From DATIJC01 sp035479015 (GTDB lineage Bacteria; Patescibacteriota; Microgenomatia; UBA1400; UBA12028), in the NCBI GenBank assembly GCA_035479015.1, contig DATIJC010000002.1, positions 1 to 64,000 on the forward strand: DNA of 64,000 bases, in the 5' to 3' direction. Below the pieces are notes generated by a model. The model worked only from the letters and a program-made list of their open reading frames with translations. It made no database searches and was not told the origin of the DNA. Positions 40,731 through 48,215 of this stretch are shown here, piece by piece. The translations under genes were made by a program, and so were the position numbers. Numbering within the stretch: the first letter of the stretch is position 1; each line of letters starts with the position of its first letter.

Positions 40731-42077
40731 TTATTCCTCACTCTTTAATCTAAAGTCGATCCGTTCCATATCGCGTGGGAACATACTAGCCTCTCTCACG
40801 TTGGCGAGCTTGAGTATTTGCATGGTGATCCGTTCTGCACCAAAGGCAAAACCCCCTTCGGGCGGCGCACCATAACGGAACGCTTCCAAAAACATTTCAA
40901 TTTTGGCTGGATCCATTTTCCACTCCTCCACTTGGTGAAGCAACTGATCATAATCACTTACACGCCGTCCGCCCGACAACCACTCTACACCGCGGCAAAG
41001 TAAGTCCATTCCTTCGTTGTATTCAGGATCTTGCGGGTTTGGATAGACATAGAAAGGTTTCTTTTTCGTAGGATAGCCATACACAAAGATAAAGTCAGAT
41101 CCAGTTTCTTCTTTGATAATGCTACAGATTTCCCGCTCATCCTCAGGATTCAAGTCTTTTTCCCCGCGCACATCCCTGCCATTTTTATCAAAGATTTTTT
41201 GCTGTACTTCACGTAAGCTCAGCGTCGGAGTTTTTTCAATCATTTCCGGTAAACTTGCTCCCAGTAATTCCAATTCCTTCGCGCAATCTTTTGCAACGCG
41301 CTTCAAGATGTGGCGCACAGTGCTTTCAGCCATATCTCGTACTTCTTCCCAGCCTTCGATAAATCCCATCTCTGCATCGAGAGAGACAATTTCCGTCAAA
41401 TGACGGGTCGTCACACTCGGTTCGGCACGGAAAACTTTATTGACACTAAAGACTCGCTCAAAGGCCGTCATGACAATTTGCTTATACAACTGTGGACTCT
41501 GCGTGAGATAGGCTTCGTGCTCAAAATAGTCAACTTTAAATACGTCGGCTCCGCCTTCGGCAACTGCAGGCGTGATACAGGGGGCTTGAAACTCGAAGAA
41601 ATCTTCTTGCTTCATGAACTCACGGAATCCATCAATAACTGCTTCTTGGACTTTAAAAATTGCCTGTACTTTGGGATGACGCAGCGTCAGTGCCCGATGA
41701 TCTAACAAAGTAGGCAATTCCACATTTAGTGTTTCCGCACCCATATCAAATGGAAGTGTGGCGGCCCTTGCCAAAATAGTTAGTTTGAGTGCTTCCAGTT
41801 CAACGCTTCCCGTACTCATTTTTGGATTCACTAGCCGCTCTGGTCGTGCATTTACCTTCCCCTCTATTTCCACTACAAACTCACTGCGCAGCTCTCCAGC
41901 CATTTCATGCGCTGTGGCAGAAGACTGGGGTAAAAATACTACCTGCAGCAGTCCGGAACGGTCACGCAGGTCGATGAAGATGAGTTTGCCGTGATCCCGG
42001 CGCACATGCACCCAGCCCTTGACGAGTACTGTCTTGCCAACATGTTCCACCGTCTGCGAAATTAGTGTTCTTTTCAT
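40731..42077 (-). CDS. aspS: Aspartyl-tRNA synthetase, archaeal-type
   Basis: Class IIb synthetase, 448 aa. It has an OB-fold anticodon domain (TVLVKGWVHVRRDHGKLIFIDLRDRSG) and a catalytic core with AVAEGGADVFKVDYFEHEAYLTQSPQLYKQ, FRAEPSVTTRHLTEI and GGFAFGAERITMQIL. It lacks the large GAD insertion of the usual bacterial enzyme and so resembles the archaeal type. That form is often non-discriminating and also makes Asp-tRNA-Asn for GatCAB (inference). The ATG directly follows the U tract of a T-box terminator, with no ribosome-binding site. Confidence 0.93.
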   Translation of the reverse strand: MKRTLISQTVEHVGKTVLVKGWVHVRRDHGKLIFIDLRDRSGLLQVVFLPQSSATAHEMAGELRSEFVVEIEGKVNARPERLVNPKMSTGSVELEALKLTILARAATLPFDMGAETLNVELPTLLDHRALTLRHPKVQAIFKVQEAVIDGFREFMKQEDFFEFQAPCITPAVAEGGADVFKVDYFEHEAYLTQSPQLYKQIVMTAFERVFSVNKVFRAEPSVTTRHLTEIVSLDAEMGFIEGWEEVRDMAESTVRHILKRVAKDCAKELELLGASLPEMIEKTPTLSLREVQQKIFDKNGRDVRGEKDLNPEDEREICSIIKEETGSDFIFVYGYPTKKKPFYVYPNPQDPEYNEGMDLLCRGVEWLSGGRRVSDYDQLLHQVEEWKMDPAKIEMFLEAFRYGAPPEGGFAFGAERITMQILKLANVREASMFPRDMERIDFRLKSEE

Positions 42078-42211
42078 AAAAAAACCACGTACTAGTTGTC
42101 CGCTAAAGGACGTCTAAGACGTGGTGCCACCTTTATTACTTCTCTGTAAGCTGTTCGGGCTTTCCCGGGAATGCTCGCAATTTGTCAAACTGCTCAGACG
42201 CTTTCCAATTA
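42078..42211 (-). promoter_or_regulatory. T-box riboswitch leader of aspS, compact form
   Basis: On the minus strand, TAATAAAGGTGGCACCACG (42137-42120) matches the T-box antiterminator sequence. Its UGGC is complementary to the 3' GCCA of tRNA-Asp. The intrinsic terminator follows (42124-42085), then seven Ts. Upstream a hairpin at 42193-42177 (GCAGTTT/AAATTGC) carries GAC, an Asp codon, in its loop. Two further small hairpins follow (CGGG/CCCG and TTAC/GTAA). The leader is only about 134 nt, far shorter than classic T-boxes, and no long Stem I is visible. Confidence 0.82.
42085..42124 (-). terminator. T-box intrinsic terminator before aspS
   Basis: CCACGT/ACGTGG outer stem with an inner GTCC/GGAC hairpin, followed by TTTTTTT and then directly by the aspS ATG. 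The 5' arm CCACG is part of the T-box sequence, so it competes with the antiterminator. Confidence 0.8.
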
Positions 42212-42217
42212 AGTATT

Positions 42218-42267
42218 ATTGTACGCCAAAGCGGCATATTGACAAGCGCCCAATCGAAATTTATACT
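42218..42267. promoter_or_regulatory. Overlapping divergent promoters: aspS leader and small-gene leader
   Basis: Minus strand: TTGTCA (42245-42240), 16-base spacer, TACAAT (42223-42218). Plus strand: TTGACA (42239-42244), 17-base spacer, TATACT (42262-42267), close to consensus. The two -35 boxes share the same bases, so RNA polymerase can probably serve only one direction at a time. Confidence 0.75.
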
Positions 42268-42273
42268 TCCCCT

Positions 42274-42411
42274 GTCCTATGAGTTGTAAACACCTTATTA
42301 CTATTCAAATGCTTCGCGTCCTTTTTGGACGGGGAGGTTTGGTGGAATAAGATGTAAATATTAATTAATCTGAAACCCAAAGACCTCCCACTAAACAAGG
42401 GAGGTTTTTTT
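42274..42411 (+). ncRNA. Riboswitch-like leader RNA with terminator
   Basis: About 138 nt from the predicted start to the U tract. Arms ACACCTTATT (42290-42299) and AATAAGATGT (42346-42355) can form a 10-bp helix with one mismatch. It encloses a CGTCC-TTTTT-GGACG hairpin (42317-42331) and GGGGAGGTTTGGTGG. GGGAGGTTTGG (42332-42342) can instead pair with CCCAAAGACCTCCC (42376-42389), which otherwise forms the terminator with GGGAGGT at 42399-42405. I do not recognise a known riboswitch class. Confidence 0.6.
42383..42411 (+). terminator. Intrinsic terminator in the small-gene leader
   Basis: ACCTCCC-N9-GGGAGGT followed by seven Ts in all, 27 bases before the first gene. Because genes follow on the same strand, it is an attenuator rather than an end-of-operon terminator. 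Confidence 0.85.
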
Positions 42412-42437
42412 ATGAGTTTCATAAAGAAAGGAGTTCT

Positions 42438-42632
42438 ATGGCTAGACCAGAAGAACCAAGCGCTATGAAAGAGATGACTTATGCATCAGCATATGCGATG
42501 CTTCTTAGTGCACTAGGAGGAGATGAAAAACTTGCTGAAAAGTTTGCACACAGTTGGACAGACGAGGGTGAGACGGATCCTCTCAAGTTAGTTACGAAGG
42601 CACTCAATAACACCCGTGATTGGGATGATTAA
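42438..42632 (+). CDS. Unrecognised 64-aa protein behind an attenuator
   Basis: Small acidic helical protein (MKEMTYASAYAMLLSALGGDEK...). A strong AAAGGAG ribosome-binding site precedes the ATG, as needed for an mRNA with a leader. No family recognised. It is the first gene under the riboswitch-like leader. Confidence 0.6.
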   Translation: MARPEEPSAMKEMTYASAYAMLLSALGGDEKLAEKFAHSWTDEGETDPLKLVTKALNNTRDWDD

Positions 42633-42645
42633 TGGAAAGGAAAAT

Positions 42646-42885
42646 ATGGATAATGAAACACGAACGAGAATTCTAAAGGCAGCTGAAAAACTCGAGACAG
42701 ATTCTAAAAAAATAGGAGGTGATAAGGACACTGCAACGAATCACAGACATATTGCAGGAATCCTAAGAAAATACACAAAAAGTGAAAACTGGTTTAAAAC
42801 GATGTATCCCCTCGCAGAATCAGATTCACTTATGCATAGTGCAAAAGCTATCATCGATTCGATTGAATCGGGCAGCAGAGTTTAA
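42646..42885 (+). CDS. Unrecognised 79-aa helical protein
   Basis: Second gene of the small operon, 13 bases after the first stop, with AAAGGA before the ATG at 42646. An in-frame ATG upstream would overlap the first gene and lacks a site. Helical, Lys/Asp-rich (RTRILKAAEKLETDSKKIGGDKD). The 3' end overlaps recJ by four bases. Confidence 0.55.
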   Translation: MDNETRTRILKAAEKLETDSKKIGGDKDTATNHRHIAGILRKYTKSENWFKTMYPLAESDSLMHSAKAIIDSIESGSRV

Positions 42886-44513
42886 TGAATGTCTTTGACA
42901 ATTATCTGAAGACTTTTTGACCCATTCCAATGGTTCACCTGCAGGTGACCAATCAATGACACGGTGGGGGAATTTGAAAAGTGTTCAAGTTCCCTCCCGT
43001 GTCCAAACCAAAGCAGATCACAGTCCGCAGTGCGCAGTTTTAAGTGTTTTCCTTCTTTTCCGATAATTTTTGCACTGTCGATTTTGACTTTATCCATTTG
43101 AAATAGTGGTTCGCGGTTACCGGGACCAAACGGCTGCATGACCGTCAATCCTTGCGCCACTTCCATCGTTTGGAGAGTTGTTGGCAATACAGAATCCACA
43201 TCAATCAATGCTGTCAGCAGTGATACATCAATTGTGTTTTTGGCATGTTGGCGCAATTTTTGCGAAAAGACTTCAATCTGTGCAGTTTGCAACTTCAATC
43301 CAGCCGCCATCGGATGGCCTCCGATTTCCATAAGATCAGACTTTACTTCACGCAGCAGATTTGTGATATGTACACCTGCGACACTTCTGGCTGATCCTTT
43401 CGCTGTTTCACCTGAGATCGCCAACACTATCGAGGGTTTATAAAACATTTCAGTGAGACGACTGGCGATCAGTCCTATCACGCCCTCATGAAATTGATCG
43501 CTGGCTACGATGATCACACTCTCCTCTTTCCACGTCTGTCGCTTTGCAAGTGCAATCTCATACATCTGTGTGGTCAGATCCTGACGGGTGATGTTGGTAT
43601 CGTGCAATTTCCCAATTAGAACCGCCGCTTTACTTCTATCCTTCGTACACAGTGCCCGCAGAGCATCCAGTGCATTTCCCAGACGCCCCATCGCATTAAT
43701 GCGCGGAGCAATAGCAAAATTGACTGCGTACGTATCAACCGGTTTTCCTTTTAACCCGGCAGCCTCTATCAGCAATTGCAAACCAATCCGCCTCGTTTTC
43801 TGCAACTGTTCTAAACCAAATTTAACAAATGATCTATTCGCGTCCGTGAGAATTACTTGGTCAGCAATCGTCGCAATCGCACAAAGATCGAGTAAATCTT
43901 CAATATTTTTTGATGCTTGGATTTTGGATTTTGGAATTTTAGCAAGTTCTCTTGCTAACATCCACGCTACAGTTGTGCCACAGAGCTTGGTCGTATGAAT
44001 AATGCAATCAGCGGGTGGCAGTTTATCCTCAGGTTCGTGATGGTCAGTGAGTATTGTGAAGACCCCAACATCGGCAAGCCTCTGCCACTGCGCCTCAGCT
44101 ACGATCCCATTGTCTACTGAGATTAAAATAGAAGGCTTATTCTTTGCCAGAATTTCATCTAAAGCTTTTGTAGACAAACCATAACCATGCTCTTTACGGT
44201 CAGGAATAAACGGTAACACACTAAAGCCGATGTTGTGCATCGTTTCCCACAGTACCGTGGTCGCACATACGCCGTCACAATCATAATCACCAAAGATAAT
44301 TATTTTTTCTTTGTTTTCCAAAGCCTCTTTTAGCCGCTCTACTGCTTTGTTAACTTGTTCTTTATCGATGCCAACATCCTCTAGAGTCAAATCTATCGGA
44401 TCTTTTGGGTGCAAAAAACTTTCTTTATCAGTAATGCCCCTATTTTTTAATAGGATGGAGAGTATTTCTTCATTAGTTTTTGGCTCTTTTTTTGAAAGCA
44501 GATTCCAGTTCAT
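42882..44513 (-). CDS. recJ: Single-strand-specific exonuclease RecJ
   Basis: 5'-3' single-strand exonuclease in recombination and repair. The 543-aa protein has the DHH phosphoesterase motifs: IFGDYDCDGVCAT, SVDNGI, LTDHHEPEDKLP, then PRINAMGRLG, the DHHA1 motif GGHPMAAGL and a C-terminal OB domain (MQPFGPGNREPLF). About residues 192-199 (IPKSKIQA) come from the TTGGATTTTGG repeat in frame. The start at 44513 leaves a 21-bp gap to the divergent cca gene. Confidence 0.95.
   Translation of the reverse strand: MNWNLLSKKEPKTNEEILSILLKNRGITDKESFLHPKDPIDLTLEDVGIDKEQVNKAVERLKEALENKEKIIIFGDYDCDGVCATTVLWETMHNIGFSVLPFIPDRKEHGYGLSTKALDEILAKNKPSILISVDNGIVAEAQWQRLADVGVFTILTDHHEPEDKLPPADCIIHTTKLCGTTVAWMLARELAKIPKSKIQASKNIEDLLDLCAIATIADQVILTDANRSFVKFGLEQLQKTRRIGLQLLIEAAGLKGKPVDTYAVNFAIAPRINAMGRLGNALDALRALCTKDRSKAAVLIGKLHDTNITRQDLTTQMYEIALAKRQTWKEESVIIVASDQFHEGVIGLIASRLTEMFYKPSIVLAISGETAKGSARSVAGVHITNLLREVKSDLMEIGGHPMAAGLKLQTAQIEVFSQKLRQHAKNTIDVSLLTALIDVDSVLPTTLQTMEVAQGLTVMQPFGPGNREPLFQMDKVKIDSAKIIGKEGKHLKLRTADCDLLWFGHGRELEHFSNSPTVSLIGHLQVNHWNGSKSLQIIVKDIH
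43917..43940. repeat. TTGGATTTTGGAATTT repeat inside recJ
   Basis: Two TTGGATT units and one TTGGAATTT unit, 24 bases, like those in korA and miaA. In frame, encoding IPKSKIQ between a helix of the DHH core and LLDLCAIATIADQ. Confidence 0.75.
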
Positions 44514-44522
44514 ACAAGATGC

Positions 44523-44528
44523 TATCAT
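44523..44528 (+). promoter_or_regulatory. -10 element for cca
   Basis: TATCAT ends six bases before the cca ATG at 44535 (leaderless). The reverse strand of the same bases reads ATGATA and lies in the likely recJ promoter. Confidence 0.4.
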
Positions 44529-44534
44529 ACCCGT

Positions 44535-45887
44535 ATGAACGCAAATCTACCTACACCAGTTTTAAAAATCATTCGGACCTTAACCAGTGCCAACTTCACT
44601 TGTGAAATCGTCGGCGGGGCTGTCCGTGACCTAGTCTTAGGCATCCCCACGAATGATTGGGATTTCACTACAAACGCTACACCGCAACAAATTATGCCCC
44701 TATTTCCGGATAGTTTTTATGAAAACACATATGGGACCGTCATGATCGCACAGAAGCATCTAAACCCTGACCCCTCGCTCCTAGACCCTGATTTAATTTA
44801 CGACATCACTACATATCGAAGTGACGGAACCTACCGCAATCACCGCCAGCCAGAAACTGTCACATGGGGGAAAACAATAGAAGAAGATTTACAGCGTCGT
44901 GACTTCACGATCAACGCCATGGCACTGCGTGGCAGTGAAATCATTGATCCATATGAGGGCCAAAAAGATCTGCGGAATAAAGTCATCCGTACAGTGGGAA
45001 ATCCTCAAGACCGATTTGAAGAAGATGCGCTGCGGATGCTACGCGCGGTGCGTTTTTCCGTCCAACTTGGATTTGAGATTGAGGGTGAAACCAAAAAAGC
45101 CATAAGCGCAAAAGCGTCTCTGTTATCAGAAATAAGTTGGGAGCGTATTGGGACTGAGACCATGAAAATCCTTGGCTCACCAGAACCGAAGCGGGGAATC
45201 TTATTGCTAGACGAATTGGGACTTCTGCCGTTCATTTTGCCAGAACTTGTAGAAGCTAAAAACGTCCGTCAGTCCGGTCACCATATTTACGATGTCTGGG
45301 ATCATAGTCTCAACGCTTTAGCTGCGTGTGAATCCAGTGATCCAGTGGTGAGACTAGCTACGTTGCTTCATGACATTGGCAAGCCGGTCACTGCCAAAGA
45401 AACTAGTAGTGGAACCGTCACTTTTTATAGCCACGAGGTTTTAGGAGCCAGAACCGCGAAAGCGATAGCTAAACGGCTGCAACTAGGCAGCAGTGACTGT
45501 AACCGCATATTTACGCTGGTGCGTTGGCATATGTTCACCTATGACAAAGACGTCACCGATGCCTATATCCGCCGCTTTATCCGCCGTGTCGGTGTGGAAC
45601 ACATTAATGACATGATTACTCTGCGCATTGCCGATAGAGTCGGTAGTGGGAGTAAACGAAGTAGTTGGAGACTGGAAGAATTGCAGCAGCGCGTCTATGA
45701 ACAATTACACCAACCACTGAGCTTAAAGGATATGGCCATCGACGGCCATGACGTGATGGAAGCCATGCACATCAAACCAGGACCGGAAATCGGCAAGATT
45801 TTAAGCAACCTATTTGAAGACGTGTTAGAGAACCCAGAACACAATACCAGAGAGTATCTCCTCAGCCAAATTACTGCGTCGGAGTGA
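44535..45887 (+). CDS. cca: CCA-adding tRNA nucleotidyltransferase with HD domain
   Basis: Adds or repairs the 3' CCA of tRNAs. This matters here because three of the four tRNA genes in the window do not encode CCA. The 450-aa protein has the class II nucleotidyltransferase motif VGGAVRDLVLGIPTNDWDFTT, RRDFTINAMAL, the template-like region EEDALRMLRAVRFSVQLGF and a C-terminal HD domain (LATLLHDIGKP) that may act as phosphatase/phosphodiesterase. The 3' end overlaps the convergent SurA-N gene by 17 bases. Confidence 0.93.
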   Translation: MNANLPTPVLKIIRTLTSANFTCEIVGGAVRDLVLGIPTNDWDFTTNATPQQIMPLFPDSFYENTYGTVMIAQKHLNPDPSLLDPDLIYDITTYRSDGTYRNHRQPETVTWGKTIEEDLQRRDFTINAMALRGSEIIDPYEGQKDLRNKVIRTVGNPQDRFEEDALRMLRAVRFSVQLGFEIEGETKKAISAKASLLSEISWERIGTETMKILGSPEPKRGILLLDELGLLPFILPELVEAKNVRQSGHHIYDVWDHSLNALAACESSDPVVRLATLLHDIGKPVTAKETSSGTVTFYSHEVLGARTAKAIAKRLQLGSSDCNRIFTLVRWHMFTYDKDVTDAYIRRFIRRVGVEHINDMITLRIADRVGSGSKRSSWRLEELQQRVYEQLHQPLSLKDMAIDGHDVMEAMHIKPGPEIGKILSNLFEDVLENPEHNTREYLLSQITASE

Positions 45888-46584
45888 CGTTAACTCCTGG
45901 TAGTAACACTTGGATCTTCGCATTCTTCTTTAGTTCAGTGATCCAAGTCTGTACAGCGCTCTGGAATTTCTGACTCTGCAGTTGATCTTTGATCGTCTGC
46001 ATTGCCTGCGCCTGCGGCACTGTCTTGAAGAAATCTTTATTCTTTTTGTATGCATCTTCTACTTCAGTGTCAGTCACTGCGATTTTATCTTTGAGAATTT
46101 GCTTCACAGCCAGTTGCAAACTAATCTGATCACGGAAGTCATTTTCTGTGATGCGCTGGGCTGCTAAAACAGCCTTTAGACCACCCGATGCGCTGGCTTG
46201 TTTATCCGCTTTATCTACTTCTGCTTGGATGTCGGCCGGGGCAACTGTTATATGTTGCTTGGCAATTTCCTGTTTAACTAATTCTTGCGTAGTCAGTGAG
46301 TTTATTACATCAGCACCATAGAATTGGTTGAGGTCATGCAGGTATTCCCAAACAAAAATTGGTTTGCCGTTGACACGGGCTGGGATTAATAAATATTGAA
46401 ACTTATAGGCAGCAAGTGCGAGTATGACGATAATGCCGGCAATCAGCACCCATTTATTTCTTGACTTCGACATCATAGATGTTTCTCCAGTTTCCATTGT
46501 CTCCATTGGATCTTCCATTACATCCTCCATCGATTCGGACGCATTGAGTTTTTTGTTTGTTCGTTTGGTTTTTGTTTTTGCCAT
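45871..46584 (-). CDS. Membrane-anchored SurA-N-domain chaperone-like protein
   Basis: A 237-aa protein: a cytoplasmic acidic Met-rich tail (about residues 1-43), one membrane helix (46-65), then an extracytoplasmic SurA-N/trigger-factor-C-like helical domain (INSLTTQELVKQEIAKQHITV, then ITENDFRDQISLQLAVKQIL). The C-terminal part keeps only the beginning and end typical of parvulin proteins; no PPIase domain is present. It probably helps fold exported proteins. Confidence 0.75.
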   Translation of the reverse strand: MAKTKTKRTNKKLNASESMEDVMEDPMETMETGETSMMSKSRNKWVLIAGIIVILALAAYKFQYLLIPARVNGKPIFVWEYLHDLNQFYGADVINSLTTQELVKQEIAKQHITVAPADIQAEVDKADKQASASGGLKAVLAAQRITENDFRDQISLQLAVKQILKDKIAVTDTEVEDAYKKNKDFFKTVPQAQAMQTIKDQLQSQKFQSAVQTWITELKKNAKIQVLLPGVNVTPTQ

Positions 46585-46650
46585 ATGCGCAGTAGAGTAA
46601 CAGAGGGGAAAGAAAAATACAACGGGGTTATTTGATAATTCCGCGATTAT

Positions 46651-46896
46651 TTAAATCACTTCAGCTACCGATTTCAAAACACCAACAATTGCAACATATG
46701 TCGTTAATTGCGTGCCATCCTTGGCAAAAGCTGTATCAATGACTCTAAAAGACTCGTACTTTCCTGTTCTCATGCGCATTTGGACTTCATCGTCCACTGT
46801 TGGGACATCTTCAGCAGAGATACCAAACCGAGGGGGCCATGTAAGCGTATCCTCTATCTTCGTTAGGTCCTTTCGTATTTTCAAGAAAAATTTCAT
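46651..46896 (-). CDS. Unrecognised 81-aa protein, start overlapped by another frame
   Basis: MKFFLKIRKDLTKIED..., with a beta-rich second half (VDDEVQMRMRTGKYESFRVIDTAF). GAGAGG abuts the ATG directly, which is poor spacing. A different frame with a much better start (46811-46954) overlaps its N-terminal part. Either the two genes overlap or one frameshifted gene is present. Confidence 0.45.
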   Translation of the reverse strand: MKFFLKIRKDLTKIEDTLTWPPRFGISAEDVPTVDDEVQMRMRTGKYESFRVIDTAFAKDGTQLTTYVAIVGVLKSVAEVI

Positions 46897-46954
46897 CCTC
46901 TCTCATAAATTCACGTAGTTTCTCTTGACCCAAGTCTTGTTCATGACCTAACAT
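46811..46954 (-). CDS. 47-aa ORF with consensus ribosome-binding site
   Basis: The ATG at 46954 is preceded at ideal distance by AGGAGGAG, the best such site in the neighbourhood. The frame (MLGHEQDLGQEKLREFMRED...) is acidic and ends at a TGA inside the next gene. It may be a leader peptide that couples to the 81-aa frame, or the true start of a gene broken by a frameshift. Confidence 0.45.
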   Translation of the reverse strand: MLGHEQDLGQEKLREFMREDEIFLENTKGPNEDRGYAYMAPSVWYLC

Positions 46955-47068
46955 AGATACTCCTCCTAATATGTTCTGATATTACCACATCCGCTTATTG
47001 CGGTAACTCACCCGGAACGATTTTTAGTGAAAGACGAGAGCGTGCAGTGAATCGACAATATCAACTTA

Positions 47069-47458
47069 TCATTCACGAAATATTTTGCTGCTCTCTTGCT
47101 TTGCTCGCTCTAGCGTTGAATTTATCGCTTGAACAATTGAAGCGGCTGCTTCAGGCGAGAATGAAACAATGTCACCCTTCTCATCTTTGTCAGGGACAAT
47201 AAGATATTTTCGCCTCCCGTCTTTCTCTTCTCCCTCTTCTGCAGCCGGTAATGCTTGTATTAGACTTCCATATCCCAAAAGTACTGCGGCATGATATGTG
47301 CAAAGGTAGTCATTAAATTCCTGCTCATTTCCAGCACCTGTAAGACGTCCCACTTCAACTAGAACTGTGTCCGGAAACTCAACTACTTCTTCTCCATTAT
47401 GATAGTAGACTACTCCTGTAAAAACTTTAGCTTCTTTAGCTGCTGCGTTGTTTGACAT
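47069..47458 (-). CDS. Unrecognised 129-aa protein
   Basis: Soluble protein with an AAAGG ribosome-binding site. The first half is beta-rich (VFTGVVYYHNGEEVVEFPDTVLVEVG) and the end is a helix (AAASIVQAINSTLERAKQESS). No family recognised. It lies downstream of the SET-domain gene and tRNA-Gly on the same strand. Confidence 0.55.
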   Translation of the reverse strand: MSNNAAAKEAKVFTGVVYYHNGEEVVEFPDTVLVEVGRLTGAGNEQEFNDYLCTYHAAVLLGYGSLIQALPAAEEGEEKDGRRKYLIVPDKDEKGDIVSFSPEAAASIVQAINSTLERAKQESSKIFRE

Positions 47459-47535
47459 AGTTACCTTTCAACTTTATGAATATTCATGGGTATTTATACA
47501 CCCACATTCCATGTAGTCAATAAAGAAAGTCTCAA

Positions 47536-47928
47536 TTAAACAATTCCACGATTTTTTAAGTCTACTTCCGATTCAAATTCTAAATAGTTTTGCGTTAATT
47601 CCTCTCCACTTTGAATGTCTCTAGTTGCCACCAGGTATGCTTCAGTATGTGTAAGCACCTGAGTTAAAGTGGCGTTTTCCTCATGGTTAATAAATTTTGA
47701 AACATCAAAGTCTACATGCCAAAGCTGTGATGGCTTGTCAAAAAATCCCCACCACCGAATTTCCTGTCTCTCTTCGTTGAGTAGAGAATCAAATTGTTTT
47801 TGAGAAATATTTAAGTCGAGGAGAGGACTCGCTGTATATACAACTTGTCCTTTTTCTATACTTTGGTCCGCAAATAATCCAATACCATGCAGTGGAGATT
47901 TATCCAATTTGTATTTGACATGGATCAT
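47536..47928 (-). CDS. SET-domain protein (putative lysine methyltransferase)
   Basis: A 130-aa protein consisting of one SET domain. It has the SAM-contacting SPLHGIGLFADQSIEKGQVVY at the start, the FINHEENATL motif in place of the usual NHxCxPN, VATRDIQSGEELTQNY (the GEELxxDY motif with Asn for Asp) and no pre- or post-SET zinc domains. The substrate is unknown; a ribosomal or translation factor lysine is as plausible as any. The gene follows tRNA-Gly by 22 bases on the same strand. Confidence 0.82.
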   Translation of the reverse strand: MIHVKYKLDKSPLHGIGLFADQSIEKGQVVYTASPLLDLNISQKQFDSLLNEERQEIRWWGFFDKPSQLWHVDFDVSKFINHEENATLTQVLTHTEAYLVATRDIQSGEELTQNYLEFESEVDLKNRGIV

Positions 47929-47950
47929 ATGCTGTCTAGCGAAAAATTTG

Positions 47951-48021
47951 AGCGGGCAGGGGGAATCGAACCCCCGCTTAAAGATTGGAAATCTTTAGTT
48001 CTACCATTAAACTATGCCCGC
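47951..48021 (-). tRNA. tRNA-Gly (TCC)
   Basis: Minus-strand cloverleaf: acceptor GCGGGCA/TGCCCGC, anticodon stem AAAGA/TCTTT with loop TTTCCAA (anticodon TCC), T arm GGGGG-TTCGATT-CCCCC. CCA is not encoded. Confidence 0.94.
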
Positions 48022-48028
48022 ACTTTGC

Positions 48029-48146
48029 TGTCATTCCTGCGAAGGCAGGTTTACGAATACCCTCGCGGTAAATCCATGCAATAAATATTCAATTCGTTTC
48101 TGGATCCTGGACAAGGCTCCTAATCGCCGCCTTTACCGGGATGACA
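48029..48146. repeat. Degenerate pair of REP-like palindromes beside tRNA-Gly
   Basis: A half copy, TGTCATTCCTGCGAAGGCAG (48029-48048), faces a degenerate copy, CTGGATCCTGG ... TACCGGGATGACA (48100-48146), in the opposite orientation, with 51 bases between. This is the same inverted arrangement as around 25752-26506, but without a gene. The rest of the gap to 48215 shows nothing more. Confidence 0.7.
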
Positions 48147-48215
48147 CACAACAACACAGTATTGTACCAAATCAATATAGATCGACCATCTTTCGACTTT
48201 GCTCAAGATAATTGA

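Noticed and set aside
42078..42124. Plain end-of-operon terminator for the divergent small genes
   Set aside because: The U tract is on the minus strand directly before the aspS ATG and the stem shares its 5' arm with a T-box sequence, so it belongs to aspS control.
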